DNA of 64,000 bases from an uncultured Isosphaeraceae bacterium (GTDB taxonomy: Bacteria > Planctomycetota > Planctomycetia > Isosphaerales > Isosphaeraceae): positions 124,001-188,000 of the forward strand of contig CAMFLR010000003.1 of assembly GCA_945957605.1 (NCBI GenBank), read 5' to 3'. Under the pieces are notes generated by a model. That model saw only the letters and a program-made list of their open reading frames with translations, made no database searches and was not told the DNA's origin. Below are positions 1 to 9,755 of this stretch, piece after piece; the first letter of the stretch is position 1, and every line of letters begins with the position of its first letter. A program made the translations under genes and the position numbers.

Positions 1-1895
1 CGACACCGGCCGACAAACGAACGCTGATTCGCCGTGCCACGCTCGACTTGACCGGTCTCCCGCCGACGGTGGCGGAGATTGAAACGTTTCTTTCGGACTC
101 GTCGCCTAATGCTTACGCGAAGTTAATTGATCGACTACTGGCGTCGCCACGGTATGGGGAGCGCTGGGGGCGTCACTGGCTCGATGTGGCGCGTTATGCC
201 GATTCGAATGGGCTGGATGAGAACGTCGCCTATGGCAATGCATGGCGGTATCGCGACTATGTGATCGCGTCGCTCAATCTGGACAAGCCGTTCGATCAGT
301 TTCTTACCGAACAACTCGCGGGCGATCTTTTGCCACCACTGGCGAATGGTTCGCGCGAGCGGCAAATCGCCACTGGATTTCTTTCGCTTGGGCCCAAGGT
401 GCTCGCGGAAGTCGACGAGACGAAGATGGAGATGGATATCGTCGACGAGCAGATCGAGACGGTTGGCCGCGCGTTTTTGGGGCTGACTTTGGGCTGCGTG
501 CGGTGCCACGACCATAAGTTTGATCCGTTCCCGCAAACCGATTACTACGCTCTGGCCGGCATTTTCCGCAGCACGAAGACGATGGAGAATTTTAAGAAGC
601 TGGCGAAGTGGTACGAGATACCGCTCGACACGGCTGAGGATCGCCAGAAGATTGCCGACCATGACGCGAAGCTCAAGAAGCAAAAAGCCGAGATTGCGGC
701 CGAGGTTGCGAACGCGAATGAACAATTAAAGAAAAAAGCGACGACCGATGGTGTGAAAAACTTCACGCTGCCGAAGGAACCTGAGCCGCAATACTCGGCT
801 GAAGCGCGTGCGAAGTTGAAAACACTTCGCGAGGCATTAGCGAAGCTTGAGGAAGTCGCTCCTGAATTGCCGAGCGCAATGGGAGTGACCGAAGGCAAGA
901 CGGCGAACGTGCGAGTGCATGTGCGTGGAAGTCATCTGACGCTGGCTGATGAAGTCCCGCGGCGAGTGCCGCTGGTGCTTGTCTCGCGCAAGACGACCAC
1001 GTTTCCCGCCGCCCAGAGTGGTCGTCTCGAACTGGCACGGTGGCTGACGGGGCCGGATCATCCGCTCACGAGCCGCGTCATCGTCAATCGGCTTTGGCGC
1101 TGGCATTTTGGCCGAGGGATCGTTGCGTCGACGGATAACTTCGGCATGCTTGGCGAGCGGCCATCGCATCCGGAATTGCTCGACTGGCTCGCATTGCAAA
1201 TGATCGAGTCGGGATGGTCGATCAAAGGAATGCATCGGCTGATCATGCTTTCGAGCACGTACCAGATGAGTGCCCGACATGATGAGAAGGCGGCGAGCAT
1301 CGATCCTGAAGACCGTCTTTACTGGCGGTTCAACCCGCGGCGGCTCGAGGCTGAGGCAATTCGCGACGAGTTGCTCGCCGTCGGCGGTAAGCTCGATGCG
1401 ACGATGGGCGGATCATTATTGCAGGTCAAAAACCGGGCGTACTTTTTCGATCATACGTCAAAGGATATGACGAAGTATGATACAAACCGCCGATCAGTCT
1501 ATTTGCCGATCGTGCGTAATCATTTGTTCGATCAATTTGATCTTTTTGATTATGCCGATGCGAGCGTGTCGAACGGAAATCGGGCGACGACCACGGTTGC
1601 TCCGCAGGCTCTCTTCATGATGAATAGCGAACTCGTCGCCGATGCGGCGCATGGTCTAACGGCAAGTCTGCTGGCTGAGAAGAAAGATGACAAAGAGCGT
1701 GTCGATCAGCTTTACATGCGCACGCTTGGGCGCCTACCTCGTGCGGAGGAGGCGGCAGCGGTGGGGAAATTCCTCGACAGGGTCGAACGCGAGTCGACAG
1801 CAACAAAGGCGAATGCTTCCGAACGCCGAGTGCTTGCGTGGGAATCGCTTTGCCGCACGATCATGGCGTCGAACGAGTTCATCTATCTCCAATAA
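1..1895 (+). CDS. DUF1549/DUF1553 (PSCyt2/PSD1) protein, 5' end outside window
   Basis: C-terminal part of a large planctomycete surface or periplasmic protein of the DUF1549 plus DUF1553 type. The frame is open from base 3, and the residues [20 protein letters not shown] before the first Met show that the gene starts upstream of the window. [12 protein letters not shown] motif (about base 500) is the CxxCH signature of the DUF1549 region. It is followed by a Lys/Glu-rich helical insert and then the DUF1553 region ([19 protein letters not shown], later [15 protein letters not shown]). The DUF1501 gene follows after 11 bases, the standard planctomycete pairing. The biochemical function of the family is not established. 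Confidence 0.93.
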   Translation, partial: TPADKRTLIRRATLDLTGLPPTVAEIETFLSDSSPNAYAKLIDRLLASPRYGERWGRHWLDVARYADSNGLDENVAYGNAWRYRDYVIASLNLDKPFDQFLTEQLAGDLLPPLANGSRERQIATGFLSLGPKVLAEVDETKMEMDIVDEQIETVGRAFLGLTLGCVRCHDHKFDPFPQTDYYALAGIFRSTKTMENFKKLAKWYEIPLDTAEDRQKIADHDAKLKKQKAEIAAEVANANEQLKKKATTDGVKNFTLPKEPEPQYSAEARAKLKTLREALAKLEEVAPELPSAMGVTEGKTANVRVHVRGSHLTLADEVPRRVPLVLVSRKTTTFPAAQSGRLELARWLTGPDHPLTSRVIVNRLWRWHFGRGIVASTDNFGMLGERPSHPELLDWLALQMIESGWSIKGMHRLIMLSSTYQMSARHDEKAASIDPEDRLYWRFNPRRLEAEAIRDELLAVGGKLDATMGGSLLQVKNRAYFFDHTSKDMTKYDTNRRSVYLPIVRNHLFDQFDLFDYADASVSNGNRATTTVAPQALFMMNSELVADAAHGLTASLLAEKKDDKERVDQLYMRTLGRLPRAEEAAAVGKFLDRVERESTATKANASERRVLAWESLCRTIMASNEFIYLQ

Positions 1896-1906
1896 AGGAC
1901 GTGAGC

Positions 1907-3310
1907 ATGAACCAGTTCGATTGGGGACTGACAAATCGCCGCAAGATGCTCAAACAGACGGCCGGTGGATTTGGTGCGCTGGCGGCTTCGGCGTTTCTTG
2001 CGGACTTGGCGGCGGCGGAATCTGGCGTGCAAAAGCCACACTTTGCGGCTCGGGCGAAACGCATCATCTTTCTTTTCATGACCGGCGGCCCCTCTCAGGT
2101 CGATACGTTCGACCCCAAGCCGCGGCTGCAGCGTGATAACGGCAAGGAATTGCCGTTCGCCAAGCCGCGCGTTCAGTTCGCGCAAACTGGTAAGCTGCTC
2201 GCCTCGCCGTGGAAGTTCAAGAAGTATGGCCAGAGCGGCATTGAGGTGAGTGAACTGTTTCCGAACATTGGGCAGTGTGTTGACGACCTGTGCTTCGTTC
2301 ATTCGATGCACGGCACGAACGCAGCGCACGGCGGAGCGCTTCTGAAGTTGCACACCGGCAGTGAGAATTTCGTGCGGCCGAGTATGGGGTCGTGGATCAC
2401 GTACGGCCTGGGTTCGGAGAATCACGACCTTCCGGGCTTTATCACGATTTGCCCGACGCTGGCGCATGGCGGAGCACTGAACTGGGGCTCGGCGTTTTTG
2501 CCGGCGCAATATCAAGGAATGCCAATTGGTAATGCGAGCGTTCCGTCCGATCGTGCGCAGGTGCGATACATCGAGAACGCGAAGACTTCTCGCGCATTGC
2601 AGCGAACGCAGCTTGATTTGCTAGGGGAATTGAATCGCGACCATCTGAAGCAAGTCGGTCCGAATCTCGACCTGGAAGGACGCATCGAGTCGTTCGAACT
2701 CGCATTTCGCATGCAAACGGCGATGCCGGAGATTCAGTCGATTGCGGGTGAATCGGCCGCGACGCTCAAGATGTATGGCATCGACGATCCCGTCACTGCC
2801 AACTTCGGCCGGCAGTGTTTGCTGGCGCGACGATTCGCAGAGCGCGGCGTGCGATTCATTCAGGTCACGCACAGTGACGCGTTTGTGCAGTGGGACCAGC
2901 ATAGCAAGCTCAAGGAAGGGCACACGAAAAATGCTCGCGAGGTTGATTTACCGATCGCGGGGTTGCTCAAAGATTTGAAAGCGCGTGGACTTCTCAAGGA
3001 TACTTTGGTGATCTGGGGTGGCGAATTTGGCCGCACGCCGACGGCCGAAGGGAACGATGGTCGCGACCACAATCCTGAAGGGTTTACGATGTGGCTTGCG
3101 GGTGGTGGCGTGAAATCGGGGTTCCGATACGGGGCGACCGATGAATATGGTTATTACGCCGTCGATCAGAAAATGCACATTCACGATTTCCACGCCACAA
3201 TTTTGCATCTGCTTGGGCTCAATCACGAGCGATTGACGTACCGCTACGCCGGCCGCGAATTTCGGCTGACCGACGTAGCGGGCGAGGTTGCGAAGGGGAT
3301 TCTGGCGTGA
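1907..3310 (+). CDS. DUF1501 family secreted protein
   Basis: Partner of the upstream DUF1549/DUF1553 gene. The ATG at 1907 is preceded by AAAGGAC at the right distance. The N-terminus has a twin-arginine signal (LTNRRKMLKQ followed by a hydrophobic Ala-rich stretch), so Tat export of the folded protein is likely. The body carries the family blocks IIFLFMTGGPSQVDTFDPKP, a central CLLARRFAERGVRFIQV and a C-terminal GGEFGRTP...GRDHNP block, which resemble the alkaline-phosphatase/sulfatase fold. 467 aa, a normal length for the family. The substrate is unknown. A second, diverged copy of the pair lies at 17.6-21.1 kb. Confidence 0.93.
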   Translation: MNQFDWGLTNRRKMLKQTAGGFGALAASAFLADLAAAESGVQKPHFAARAKRIIFLFMTGGPSQVDTFDPKPRLQRDNGKELPFAKPRVQFAQTGKLLASPWKFKKYGQSGIEVSELFPNIGQCVDDLCFVHSMHGTNAAHGGALLKLHTGSENFVRPSMGSWITYGLGSENHDLPGFITICPTLAHGGALNWGSAFLPAQYQGMPIGNASVPSDRAQVRYIENAKTSRALQRTQLDLLGELNRDHLKQVGPNLDLEGRIESFELAFRMQTAMPEIQSIAGESAATLKMYGIDDPVTANFGRQCLLARRFAERGVRFIQVTHSDAFVQWDQHSKLKEGHTKNAREVDLPIAGLLKDLKARGLLKDTLVIWGGEFGRTPTAEGNDGRDHNPEGFTMWLAGGGVKSGFRYGATDEYGYYAVDQKMHIHDFHATILHLLGLNHERLTYRYAGREFRLTDVAGEVAKGILA

Positions 3311-3406
3311 CTTAAGGGGGCGTTGACTCGGCCCCTGGTGCTTCCCTCGCTTCGCTCAGTCCAGCCCCAGCCACCCATTACGCAACCCGATGTGTGAAAC
3401 GCGGGG

Positions 3407-5728
3407 TCAGGGGACGTCGACAAGCACGGGTGCGGCGAGTATCGGATCGCCGCGTAACTCCAGACTTTGAGCGAACGTTTCGAGACTGGGCTTCGGCGTA
3501 ATCGTCTTCGACGCGCCGCCTTCGCGTTTAATTTCCACTGGGCGTTTGAGGTCGACCAGCGGCGCATCGAGCCAGAGCTTGATCGCGCCCTGGCCTTCGG
3601 CTTTCACTGTGATGACGTTGTTTTTCGCTGAGACGTCGATGCGGCCTTTGTCGGCGGGTTTTTCGGCCTGAACGTAGTAGAACTGTTTGAGCACGTCGTC
3701 GGATTGAATCCAGATCAGGCGATCGCGCCAGACGTTGCGTGGCGGGAGTTTGAGCAACTCGGCGAGCTTGTCGCGGTCGGGTACGGAATGGCCAACGCCG
3801 GGCTTCCACTCGAATCCGCCAGGGAATCCGCCGTATTCCTTCCTCCAGGCTTCGAACTCTTTCGCGAAGGCCTGGCAGCGATCGGCGCGGCCGTATGCGG
3901 TGTCGCGCGAGCCGACCATGAAGGTGAAGTGGACGTTGCGGAGGTTTTGCCCGATGGTTTCGCCGGGAGTCGGAGCCGAGGCCGACGCGTGAACGGCCGA
4001 GAAACGGTCGGGCATTTTCGGGCCGATCACGAACGCTCCGTAGCCGCCGTGAGACGCACCGAGAATCACGACACGATCGGGATCGACATCGTCAAACAGC
4101 ACGAACTGGCGAATCAGTCGCGCAATCAGCGGGCAGATTTGATCATCATAAAAACCGTTCCACTCGTCGTTAGGAGCACGAAGCGCGAGGTACACATAAC
4201 CGCCGACTTCGGGATGATCTTTATAATAACGAGTGAACATGCCATTCCATTGGCCGTCGTTCACTTGTTTGGGCGCTCCGCCGCCGCCGTGCATGGCGAT
4301 TACCAGACCCCAGCCTTTCTTGGGCTTTTCACCCACGTGACGCCAGAGATAGGGACTAGTGCGGTTCGCAGTTTTCACAGTCTTGGAGTCGAACTCTTTC
4401 TTCAAGTCGGCGTGAATTTGGCTTGATTTGTACGCTTCCCAGGCCAGGGAACGTGTATCGGCGTCGAAGGGAATATCGGGCAAGAGCTTTGCAGCCATCT
4501 CGCGTTTGCGGGCATCAGTGCCGAAGCGGTAGCTCAGCAGTTGCTTCAGGCCGGCGCGGGTTTCGTCGGATTGCGGTTTGTCGAGGTCGATTCGTACGAC
4601 CGTGTCTTCCTGCACGGTGACGAGCCGGCACATGGTTTGGCCCTGGTCGCGCGCGAAGACCAGGAATGATTCGCCAGGCTTTGCCGCGATTTGCAGGTGT
4701 AGGTTGATATCGGCCTGCGGGCCGAGGCTTTTGGCAGAGAGTTTCGATTCGCCGGATTGTGAATCAATCGCGTCGACCTGCGCTTCGATGCGCTGTCCAC
4801 CTTTGCGCACCTCGACCATCAAACGCGGCGCCTTGGGCGTATTCGCTACGCCCTTCTTGTAGCGATCGCTGACATTTTCGGCCGGGATGCGAGCCTGTGA
4901 ATTCCAGACGAGCGGGAAGTGCTCGCCGGTCGGGCGATAGGTGATGGCCCAGACGGCGTTGCGGGGAGTCGACTTGATTGCGCCCGCTGCTTCGCCGACG
5001 AACCAGGCGTGGTCGAGTCCCTTGGGATCGGGTTCGGCAGCGCCCACACAGTGCCACTCACCGGCGTCCCAGATTTCGACCCATGTGTGGTTGCCGCCGC
5101 GCCCGGGCCAGGAGGAGATGCCGGCAACTCGCGCGGGAATGCCGACCGATCGGCTTGCTTCCACGAGCATGATCGACAGGCCGGTGCAGGTGGCCATACC
5201 CTGCGCGATCGACTCTTTCGCGTTTTGATCGGTGCGAAGCCGGCGGGTGTTGTACGTCACCTTGTAGTCTTTGAAGAGCGTGGCGTTGAGCTTGAGCGCG
5301 GCCTCGCCTGGCGTTTTGCAATCTTTCACGAGCGCGATGTACTTGTCGTGGAATTCTTGACGCGATGAGTTGCGCGGCTCGGTCATGCTGGCGTGCGGCA
5401 GGACGGCGTCGAGAAAGATCGGCGCGGGGAGCTTCTTGGCCCAGGCGACCTCGGATTGGGCCTGATAGGCGAGCGAGACATTCTGCGCGAGCGAGGCTGG
5501 CGGCAAGTTGTTCAGATCGACGAGCGGGAGATACTCGATCAGGTACGCAATTCCTTCGCGATGTTCGGGCTTGGTTTCGCGCAAAACCTTGAGCCAGGCG
5601 TCACGCTTTTCGGGCGCGCGGTTGAGTGAGGCATCAAGCTTTGCATCCCACCACTCGGCGTGCGCAGAGTTCAATGTCAGCGCGAACGCTGCCAGGATGA
5701 AAATCACGTTCACTCGCAGCGTTCGCAT
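3407..5728 (-). CDS. Secreted transglutaminase-like / alpha-beta hydrolase fusion protein
   Basis: 773 aa. The ATG at 5728 is preceded by GGAGG and followed by a Sec signal peptide ending near SAHA (residue 24). Residues about 150-245 form a transglutaminase-like domain: Cys181 in MATCTGLS, His214 in GGNHTWVEIW and an Asp near 234. Residues about 470-680 form an alpha/beta hydrolase: HGGGG oxyanion loop at 480-484, nucleophile Ser559 in GASHG, Asp609 in SRDT and His647 in GVGHS. A C-terminal beta-rich extension follows. All catalytic residues of both domains appear intact. It could act on extracellular peptides or esters; the substrate is not inferable. The gene converges with the DUF1501 gene and is divergent from the DUF1295 gene. 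Confidence 0.85.
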   Translation of the reverse strand: MRTLRVNVIFILAAFALTLNSAHAEWWDAKLDASLNRAPEKRDAWLKVLRETKPEHREGIAYLIEYLPLVDLNNLPPASLAQNVSLAYQAQSEVAWAKKLPAPIFLDAVLPHASMTEPRNSSRQEFHDKYIALVKDCKTPGEAALKLNATLFKDYKVTYNTRRLRTDQNAKESIAQGMATCTGLSIMLVEASRSVGIPARVAGISSWPGRGGNHTWVEIWDAGEWHCVGAAEPDPKGLDHAWFVGEAAGAIKSTPRNAVWAITYRPTGEHFPLVWNSQARIPAENVSDRYKKGVANTPKAPRLMVEVRKGGQRIEAQVDAIDSQSGESKLSAKSLGPQADINLHLQIAAKPGESFLVFARDQGQTMCRLVTVQEDTVVRIDLDKPQSDETRAGLKQLLSYRFGTDARKREMAAKLLPDIPFDADTRSLAWEAYKSSQIHADLKKEFDSKTVKTANRTSPYLWRHVGEKPKKGWGLVIAMHGGGGAPKQVNDGQWNGMFTRYYKDHPEVGGYVYLALRAPNDEWNGFYDDQICPLIARLIRQFVLFDDVDPDRVVILGASHGGYGAFVIGPKMPDRFSAVHASASAPTPGETIGQNLRNVHFTFMVGSRDTAYGRADRCQAFAKEFEAWRKEYGGFPGGFEWKPGVGHSVPDRDKLAELLKLPPRNVWRDRLIWIQSDDVLKQFYYVQAEKPADKGRIDVSAKNNVITVKAEGQGAIKLWLDAPLVDLKRPVEIKREGGASKTITPKPSLETFAQSLELRGDPILAAPVLVDVP

Positions 5729-5906
5729 GATGCCTCCATCTCGTCGCGCCGTTCCTCGATTGATCGTATGATTCTCGCCAAAGAGCGGTTTCATGTTCAA
5801 CAGGCAAGCCGCGGCCATCCCGCGAAACCGGCGCGGAGGCTGTTGGCGGCTTGACGGTTGGCATATAGTACCGGGGTCCGTTTGGCGGCCCTCGGGAGTT
5901 CGGGCG

Positions 5907-6716
5907 ATGATTCCTGTCTCCGTTCGCTTGATCATTGGCGCGGTGTTCGCCTCGCTTTTCATGGTGGGTCTGTGGCTTCGTCAGCGCGCGACGAAGAACG
6001 CGGGAATTGTCGACGTTGGCTGGGCTGGTGCGATTGGTTTGCTGGGAATCTTCTTTGCGATCACAGGTGACGGCATACCCGCGCGAAGGATCTTACTTGG
6101 CGCATTGATTGGCCTGTGGTCGCTGCGGCTAACGACGTATCTCTTCCTTCGCGTTCATGGTGAGGAGGAGGATGGGCGATACGCGAAGTTGCGGCGCGAG
6201 TGGGGCGATACGTTTCAACGGCGGATTTTTACCTTCTACCAGATGCAGGCCGCGGCCGTTGTGCTATTTGCCGCGCCGATACTTGTCGGCGCGAATGCAT
6301 CTCGCGCGTTCGACTGGCTCGACATTTTTGGAGCGGTTCTTTGGTTCATCGGCGTTGCCGGCGTGACCACTGCCGATGCGCAGCTTGCGCGTTATCGCAA
6401 GAAGCCGACGAGCAAAGGGAAGACCTGCCGCGAGGGGTTGTGGAGTGTTTCGCGGCATCCCAATTACTTCTTTGAATGGGTGCACTGGTGGGCGTACGTT
6501 CCCATCGCGTGGGGTGCACCGGCGTGGTGGGTTGCGATTCTGGTGCCCGCGCTACTCCTTTACTTTTTGCTCTGTGTGACGGGTATTCCAGTCACAGAGG
6601 CCAATGCGCTGGCGAGTCGTGGCGACGATTATCGCGACTATCAGCGTAAGGTAAGCGCGTTCGTTCCCTGGTTTCCGAAAAAGAGTCCTGATCCGGTCAC
6701 ACATGAATCTCATTGA
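5907..6716 (+). CDS. DUF1295 family integral membrane protein
   Basis: 269 aa with about six membrane segments (IIGAVFASLFMVGLWL, AGAIGLLGIFFAI, VVLFAAPILVGA and others) and the family block GLWSVSRHPNYFFEW followed by a C-terminal ASRGDDYRDYQR. DUF1295 proteins are related to steroid 5-alpha-reductases and isoprenylcysteine methyltransferases. They commonly occur beside cyclopropane-fatty-acid synthase genes, as here. The ATG at 5907 is preferred over an upstream in-frame Met at 5793 because GGGAG lies just upstream and the upstream extension is low-quality. It overlaps the next gene by 14 bases, which suggests translational coupling. A reductase or carrier role in lipid modification is an inference. 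Confidence 0.85.
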   Translation: MIPVSVRLIIGAVFASLFMVGLWLRQRATKNAGIVDVGWAGAIGLLGIFFAITGDGIPARRILLGALIGLWSLRLTTYLFLRVHGEEEDGRYAKLRREWGDTFQRRIFTFYQMQAAAVVLFAAPILVGANASRAFDWLDIFGAVLWFIGVAGVTTADAQLARYRKKPTSKGKTCREGLWSVSRHPNYFFEWVHWWAYVPIAWGAPAWWVAILVPALLLYFLLCVTGIPVTEANALASRGDDYRDYQRKVSAFVPWFPKKSPDPVTHESH

Positions 6717-7740
6717 TCTTGCGGAGCAGGGAAGAATTCCCGATGCGTTGATACGGCTGGGAATTCGTCGACTACTCGCACCGGTGCCACGGCGGGCCGA
6801 TCGGCTGAGTCCAGCGGATGCGGATGACTTGACGCGAGCGTTTCTCGCGGAGATTCGCCATGCACCGATTGCTGTGGCGACCGACGACGCGAATACCCAG
6901 CACTACGAGGTTCCGTCGGAATTCTTCGTGCGCATTCTGGGGCCGCGGTTGAAATATAGCAGTTGTCTCTGGCCAGACTCGGGTGGATCGCTGGCCGAAG
7001 CCGAAGCTGCGATGCTCGCGTTGTATGCGGATCGCGCTGAGTTGTGTGATGGTCAGACGATTCTGGATCTGGGATGCGGCTGGGGATCGTTCTCATTGTG
7101 GGCGGCCGAGACGTTTCCGAATGCGCGTGTTACGGGAGTGTCGAACTCGCGCACGCAGAGGGAATTCATTCTCGAGCGAGCGAGAGAGCGAGGGCTGGAG
7201 AATTTGGAGATCATTACTCAAGATGCGCGCGACATTCATCTTGAACAGCGATTCGATCGCATTGTCTCAATCGAGATGTTTGAACACTTAAGAAATACAG
7301 AGGCAATGCTCGCGCGATTGGTGAAGGTTTTGAATCCTGGTGGAAAGTTATTCCTGCATATTTTTGTGCATCGAAGTATTCCCTATGTTTTTCCGACCGA
7401 CGGCCCAACCGACTGGATGGGACGCGAGTTCTTTACCGGCGGGATGATGCCGTCGTACGACCTGCCATTGCGAATGCAGAGCGATTTCGTGGTTGAAGAT
7501 CGGTGGGGCGTGAACGGCTGCCATTACGCGAAAACGTTACGAGCGTGGCTTGATGCGCTCGATGAAAATCGCAGCCAATTGCTCAAGATCTTCCAAACCG
7601 CTCCGCGCGAGGGGCGATCATCCGAAGTCGAACTCCAGCGCTGGCGAATGTTTCTGATGGCGTGTGAGGAGCTTTTTGCGTATCGCGGCGGTTGGGAGTG
7701 GTTCGTCGGCCATTACCGATTTCGGGCGCGATCATCATAG
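6703..7740 (+). CDS. Cyclopropane-fatty-acid-synthase-like class I SAM methyltransferase
   Basis: 345 aa. The SAM motif ILDLGCGWGSFSLWAAE, preceded by QHYEVPSEFF and the LKYSSCLWPD block, is typical of the CFA synthase/mycolic acid methyltransferase family. The later MFEHLRNTEAMLARLVKVLNPGG is motif post-I to IV. It lacks the long N-terminal domain of classical CFA synthase and resembles the shorter coclaurine-methyltransferase-like branch found in bacterial lipid clusters. It starts inside the DUF1295 gene (14-base overlap) and converges with the full-length cfa gene, overlapping its 3' end by 6 bases. It probably methylates an unsaturated acyl chain, but which product it makes is open. Confidence 0.87.
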   Translation: MNLIDLAEQGRIPDALIRLGIRRLLAPVPRRADRLSPADADDLTRAFLAEIRHAPIAVATDDANTQHYEVPSEFFVRILGPRLKYSSCLWPDSGGSLAEAEAAMLALYADRAELCDGQTILDLGCGWGSFSLWAAETFPNARVTGVSNSRTQREFILERARERGLENLEIITQDARDIHLEQRFDRIVSIEMFEHLRNTEAMLARLVKVLNPGGKLFLHIFVHRSIPYVFPTDGPTDWMGREFFTGGMMPSYDLPLRMQSDFVVEDRWGVNGCHYAKTLRAWLDALDENRSQLLKIFQTAPREGRSSEVELQRWRMFLMACEELFAYRGGWEWFVGHYRFRARSS

Positions 7741-9036
7741 TCGAGGGATGATTGCGGCTGGTCGAGCTGCGGGTTTTGCGAGCAGAATCTGAGAGACGCC
7801 AATCGCGCGTTCGTGAAAACCGGCCTCGCAATAGGAAAGATAATAAGTCCAGGCGCGAATGAATCGCTCGTCGTAGCCGAGCGTGCAAACAGCTTCACGC
7901 TCGCGCAAGAAGCGTTCGCGCCAGTGTGCGAGCGTACGCGCGTAATGATCGGGCATGCTTTCGAGATGGATCAATTGCAGGTCGGTCTGCGCGCTAAGCA
8001 ATGCCGCGAATCGGCCCAGAGCGACAAGGCATCCGCCGGGGAAAATGTGTTTCTGGATGAAGTCCACGGAGTGGCGATAGGAGTTGTAGTACTGGTCAGG
8101 AATGGTGATGGCCTGAATCGCCGCAAGACCGTGAGGCGCGAGTCGATTGGCCACAGTTTGGAGATAGTCTCCCAGGTATTCGTGACCGACGGCCTCGATC
8201 ATCTCGATTGATGCGATTTTATCGAATGAGCCTGTAAGGTCGCGGTAATCGCACTTGAGAAGCGTGACGCGATCACCCAGACCCGCGGCTTCGACTCGAT
8301 TGCGGGCGGCTTCGTATTGACGGTCGGAGATTGTGGTCGCGGTGACGTGGCAACCGTACTGACCTGCGGCGTGGATTGCGAATCCGCCCCAGCCGCAGCC
8401 GATTTCGAGCAATTGGTCGCGTGAAGTGAGTTCGAGCTTGCGGCAGATGCGGTCGTATTTTTCGATCGACGCTTCGCGCAGCGTTGATGACTCCGAAGGG
8501 AAAACTCCGCACGAGTACGTCATCGTGTCGTCGAGAAAGAGGGCGTAAAAATCGTTGCCCAGGTCGTAATGCGCTGCGATGTTTTTGCGGCTGCCGTCGC
8601 GCGTGTTTTTGCGAGCGCGATGACGGGCTCGCTCTACAATTCCCAGCAGCCTGGCCCAGCCATGTTCGAGCTTCGTCGGCACGGTGAGATTGCGTGCGAA
8701 GAGGCGAAGAACGGTGGTGAGATCGTCGGCTGTCCAGTCGCCAACGAGATAGGCGTCCCCCGCGCCGACTGCTCCGCCCAGAACGATGCGGCGGTAGAGC
8801 CGCGGATGATGGACGCGCAGTACGCCAGGGGAGTGAATGGACGATGGCTCACCGAGCAAAGTGGATGAATCTGGTTCAACGACGGTGATTTGTCCGTTGC
8901 GCAGTGTTCCTACACGAGCGAAGACGAGCGAACGAAACCAGAGATCGAGACTGGTGAGGCGCCAGGGCGTTAACGAGGGGCCGTCGTTCAGACCGGCTTC
9001 GTCAGTTTGTCGTCGGGGTGCGGTTGATAGGGACAT
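7735..9036 (-). CDS. cfa: Cyclopropane-fatty-acyl-phospholipid synthase
   Basis: 433 aa, full length for the family. The N-terminal non-catalytic domain (LRVHHPRLYRRIVLGG...GDAYLVGDWTADDL) is followed by IAAHYDLGNDFYALFLDDTMTYSCG and the SAM site LLEIGCGWGGFAIHAAG. The C-terminal block SMPDHYARTLAHWRERF is also characteristic. The enzyme transfers a methylene from SAM to the cis double bond of membrane phospholipid acyl chains at the inner membrane. It is the last gene of a four-gene minus-strand run (desaturase, oxidoreductase, DUF1365, cfa) with overlapping ends. The ATG at 9036 lies within the end of the DUF1365 gene (49-base overlap). Confidence 0.93.
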   Translation of the reverse strand: MSLSTAPRRQTDEAGLNDGPSLTPWRLTSLDLWFRSLVFARVGTLRNGQITVVEPDSSTLLGEPSSIHSPGVLRVHHPRLYRRIVLGGAVGAGDAYLVGDWTADDLTTVLRLFARNLTVPTKLEHGWARLLGIVERARHRARKNTRDGSRKNIAAHYDLGNDFYALFLDDTMTYSCGVFPSESSTLREASIEKYDRICRKLELTSRDQLLEIGCGWGGFAIHAAGQYGCHVTATTISDRQYEAARNRVEAAGLGDRVTLLKCDYRDLTGSFDKIASIEMIEAVGHEYLGDYLQTVANRLAPHGLAAIQAITIPDQYYNSYRHSVDFIQKHIFPGGCLVALGRFAALLSAQTDLQLIHLESMPDHYARTLAHWRERFLREREAVCTLGYDERFIRAWTYYLSYCEAGFHERAIGVSQILLAKPAARPAAIIPRL

Positions 9037-9755
9037 CGCTTCGCCCAGAGTTTGAGAGCCTCGAAATAAATCGCCGCGATGATTCGCGCGGGCATCACGG
9101 GATAGCGCCAGAGAAGCGAGCGGAGATGGGCGCGATCGAGCCGTCGCCGGTAAAGGCTCAGCGTGGCATCGAATCGGCAGGCACCGTCACGCCAGTTCTC
9201 CAGACGAACGATCAACCGCTCGCCAGGATCGTTCACACGCCAGTGGTAGACATAATTCATCTCCATGAATGGCGAAACATGCAAGACTTTTTCATCCTGA
9301 TAACGTGTGAGGCGGCTTTTATCGCCTTCGCGATTTCCGCTCCAGAGGATATAGGCGTGCATCTGGTTCCAAGGTGTGTTCGTTACCTCAGCGACGATAC
9401 ATTCGACTTCTTTTCCGCCTTCGTCGAAGCAGTAAAACAAATTGATCGGGCTGAAATAGTAGCCCAATGTGCGAAGTTGTGTTGCGAGCCGGATTGGACC
9501 AGCGGGACGCGTTCCCGTTTGCTGTTGAACGTAGTCACGTACGGCATCGATGAGAGGTTTTGAGGGATCGCCGAGATGATCGGTTCGAAGAAAACTGCCG
9601 AGAGCAAATCTCTTTGTCTTGATGAGTCCGCGACGGGCGAGTTCAGGTACCTCGTCGAGGTCGACCAAGATCATGTAGAGTTTGCGGCGGAAGCGATGGA
9701 GCACGGGGGCGAATCGTCGGTGTTCAACTCGGCCTTCATAGATGCAACTTTGCAT
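8988..9755 (-). CDS. DUF1365 domain protein
   Basis: 255 aa. Begins MQSCIYEGRVEHRRFAP, the canonical DUF1365 start (YEGxVxHRRxxP), so the ATG at 9755 is chosen although the frame stays open upstream. Conserved blocks include INLFYCFDEGGKEVECIVAEVTNTPW and HVSPFMEMNYVYHWR. The family is almost always next to CFA synthase and an FAD-dependent amine-oxidase-like protein, exactly as here. It begins within the last 85 bases of the oxidoreductase gene and ends inside the cfa start. Its reaction is unknown; a role in modifying or transferring fatty acyl groups is inferred from context. Confidence 0.9.
   Translation of the reverse strand: MQSCIYEGRVEHRRFAPVLHRFRRKLYMILVDLDEVPELARRGLIKTKRFALGSFLRTDHLGDPSKPLIDAVRDYVQQQTGTRPAGPIRLATQLRTLGYYFSPINLFYCFDEGGKEVECIVAEVTNTPWNQMHAYILWSGNREGDKSRLTRYQDEKVLHVSPFMEMNYVYHWRVNDPGERLIVRLENWRDGACRFDATLSLYRRRLDRAHLRSLLWRYPVMPARIIAAIYFEALKLWAKRCPYQPHPDDKLTKPV

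Noticed and set aside
3311-3406. Terminator between the DUF1501 and hydrolase genes
   Set aside because: Only a five-base GGGGC/GCCCC stem with no T-tract; too weak to call.
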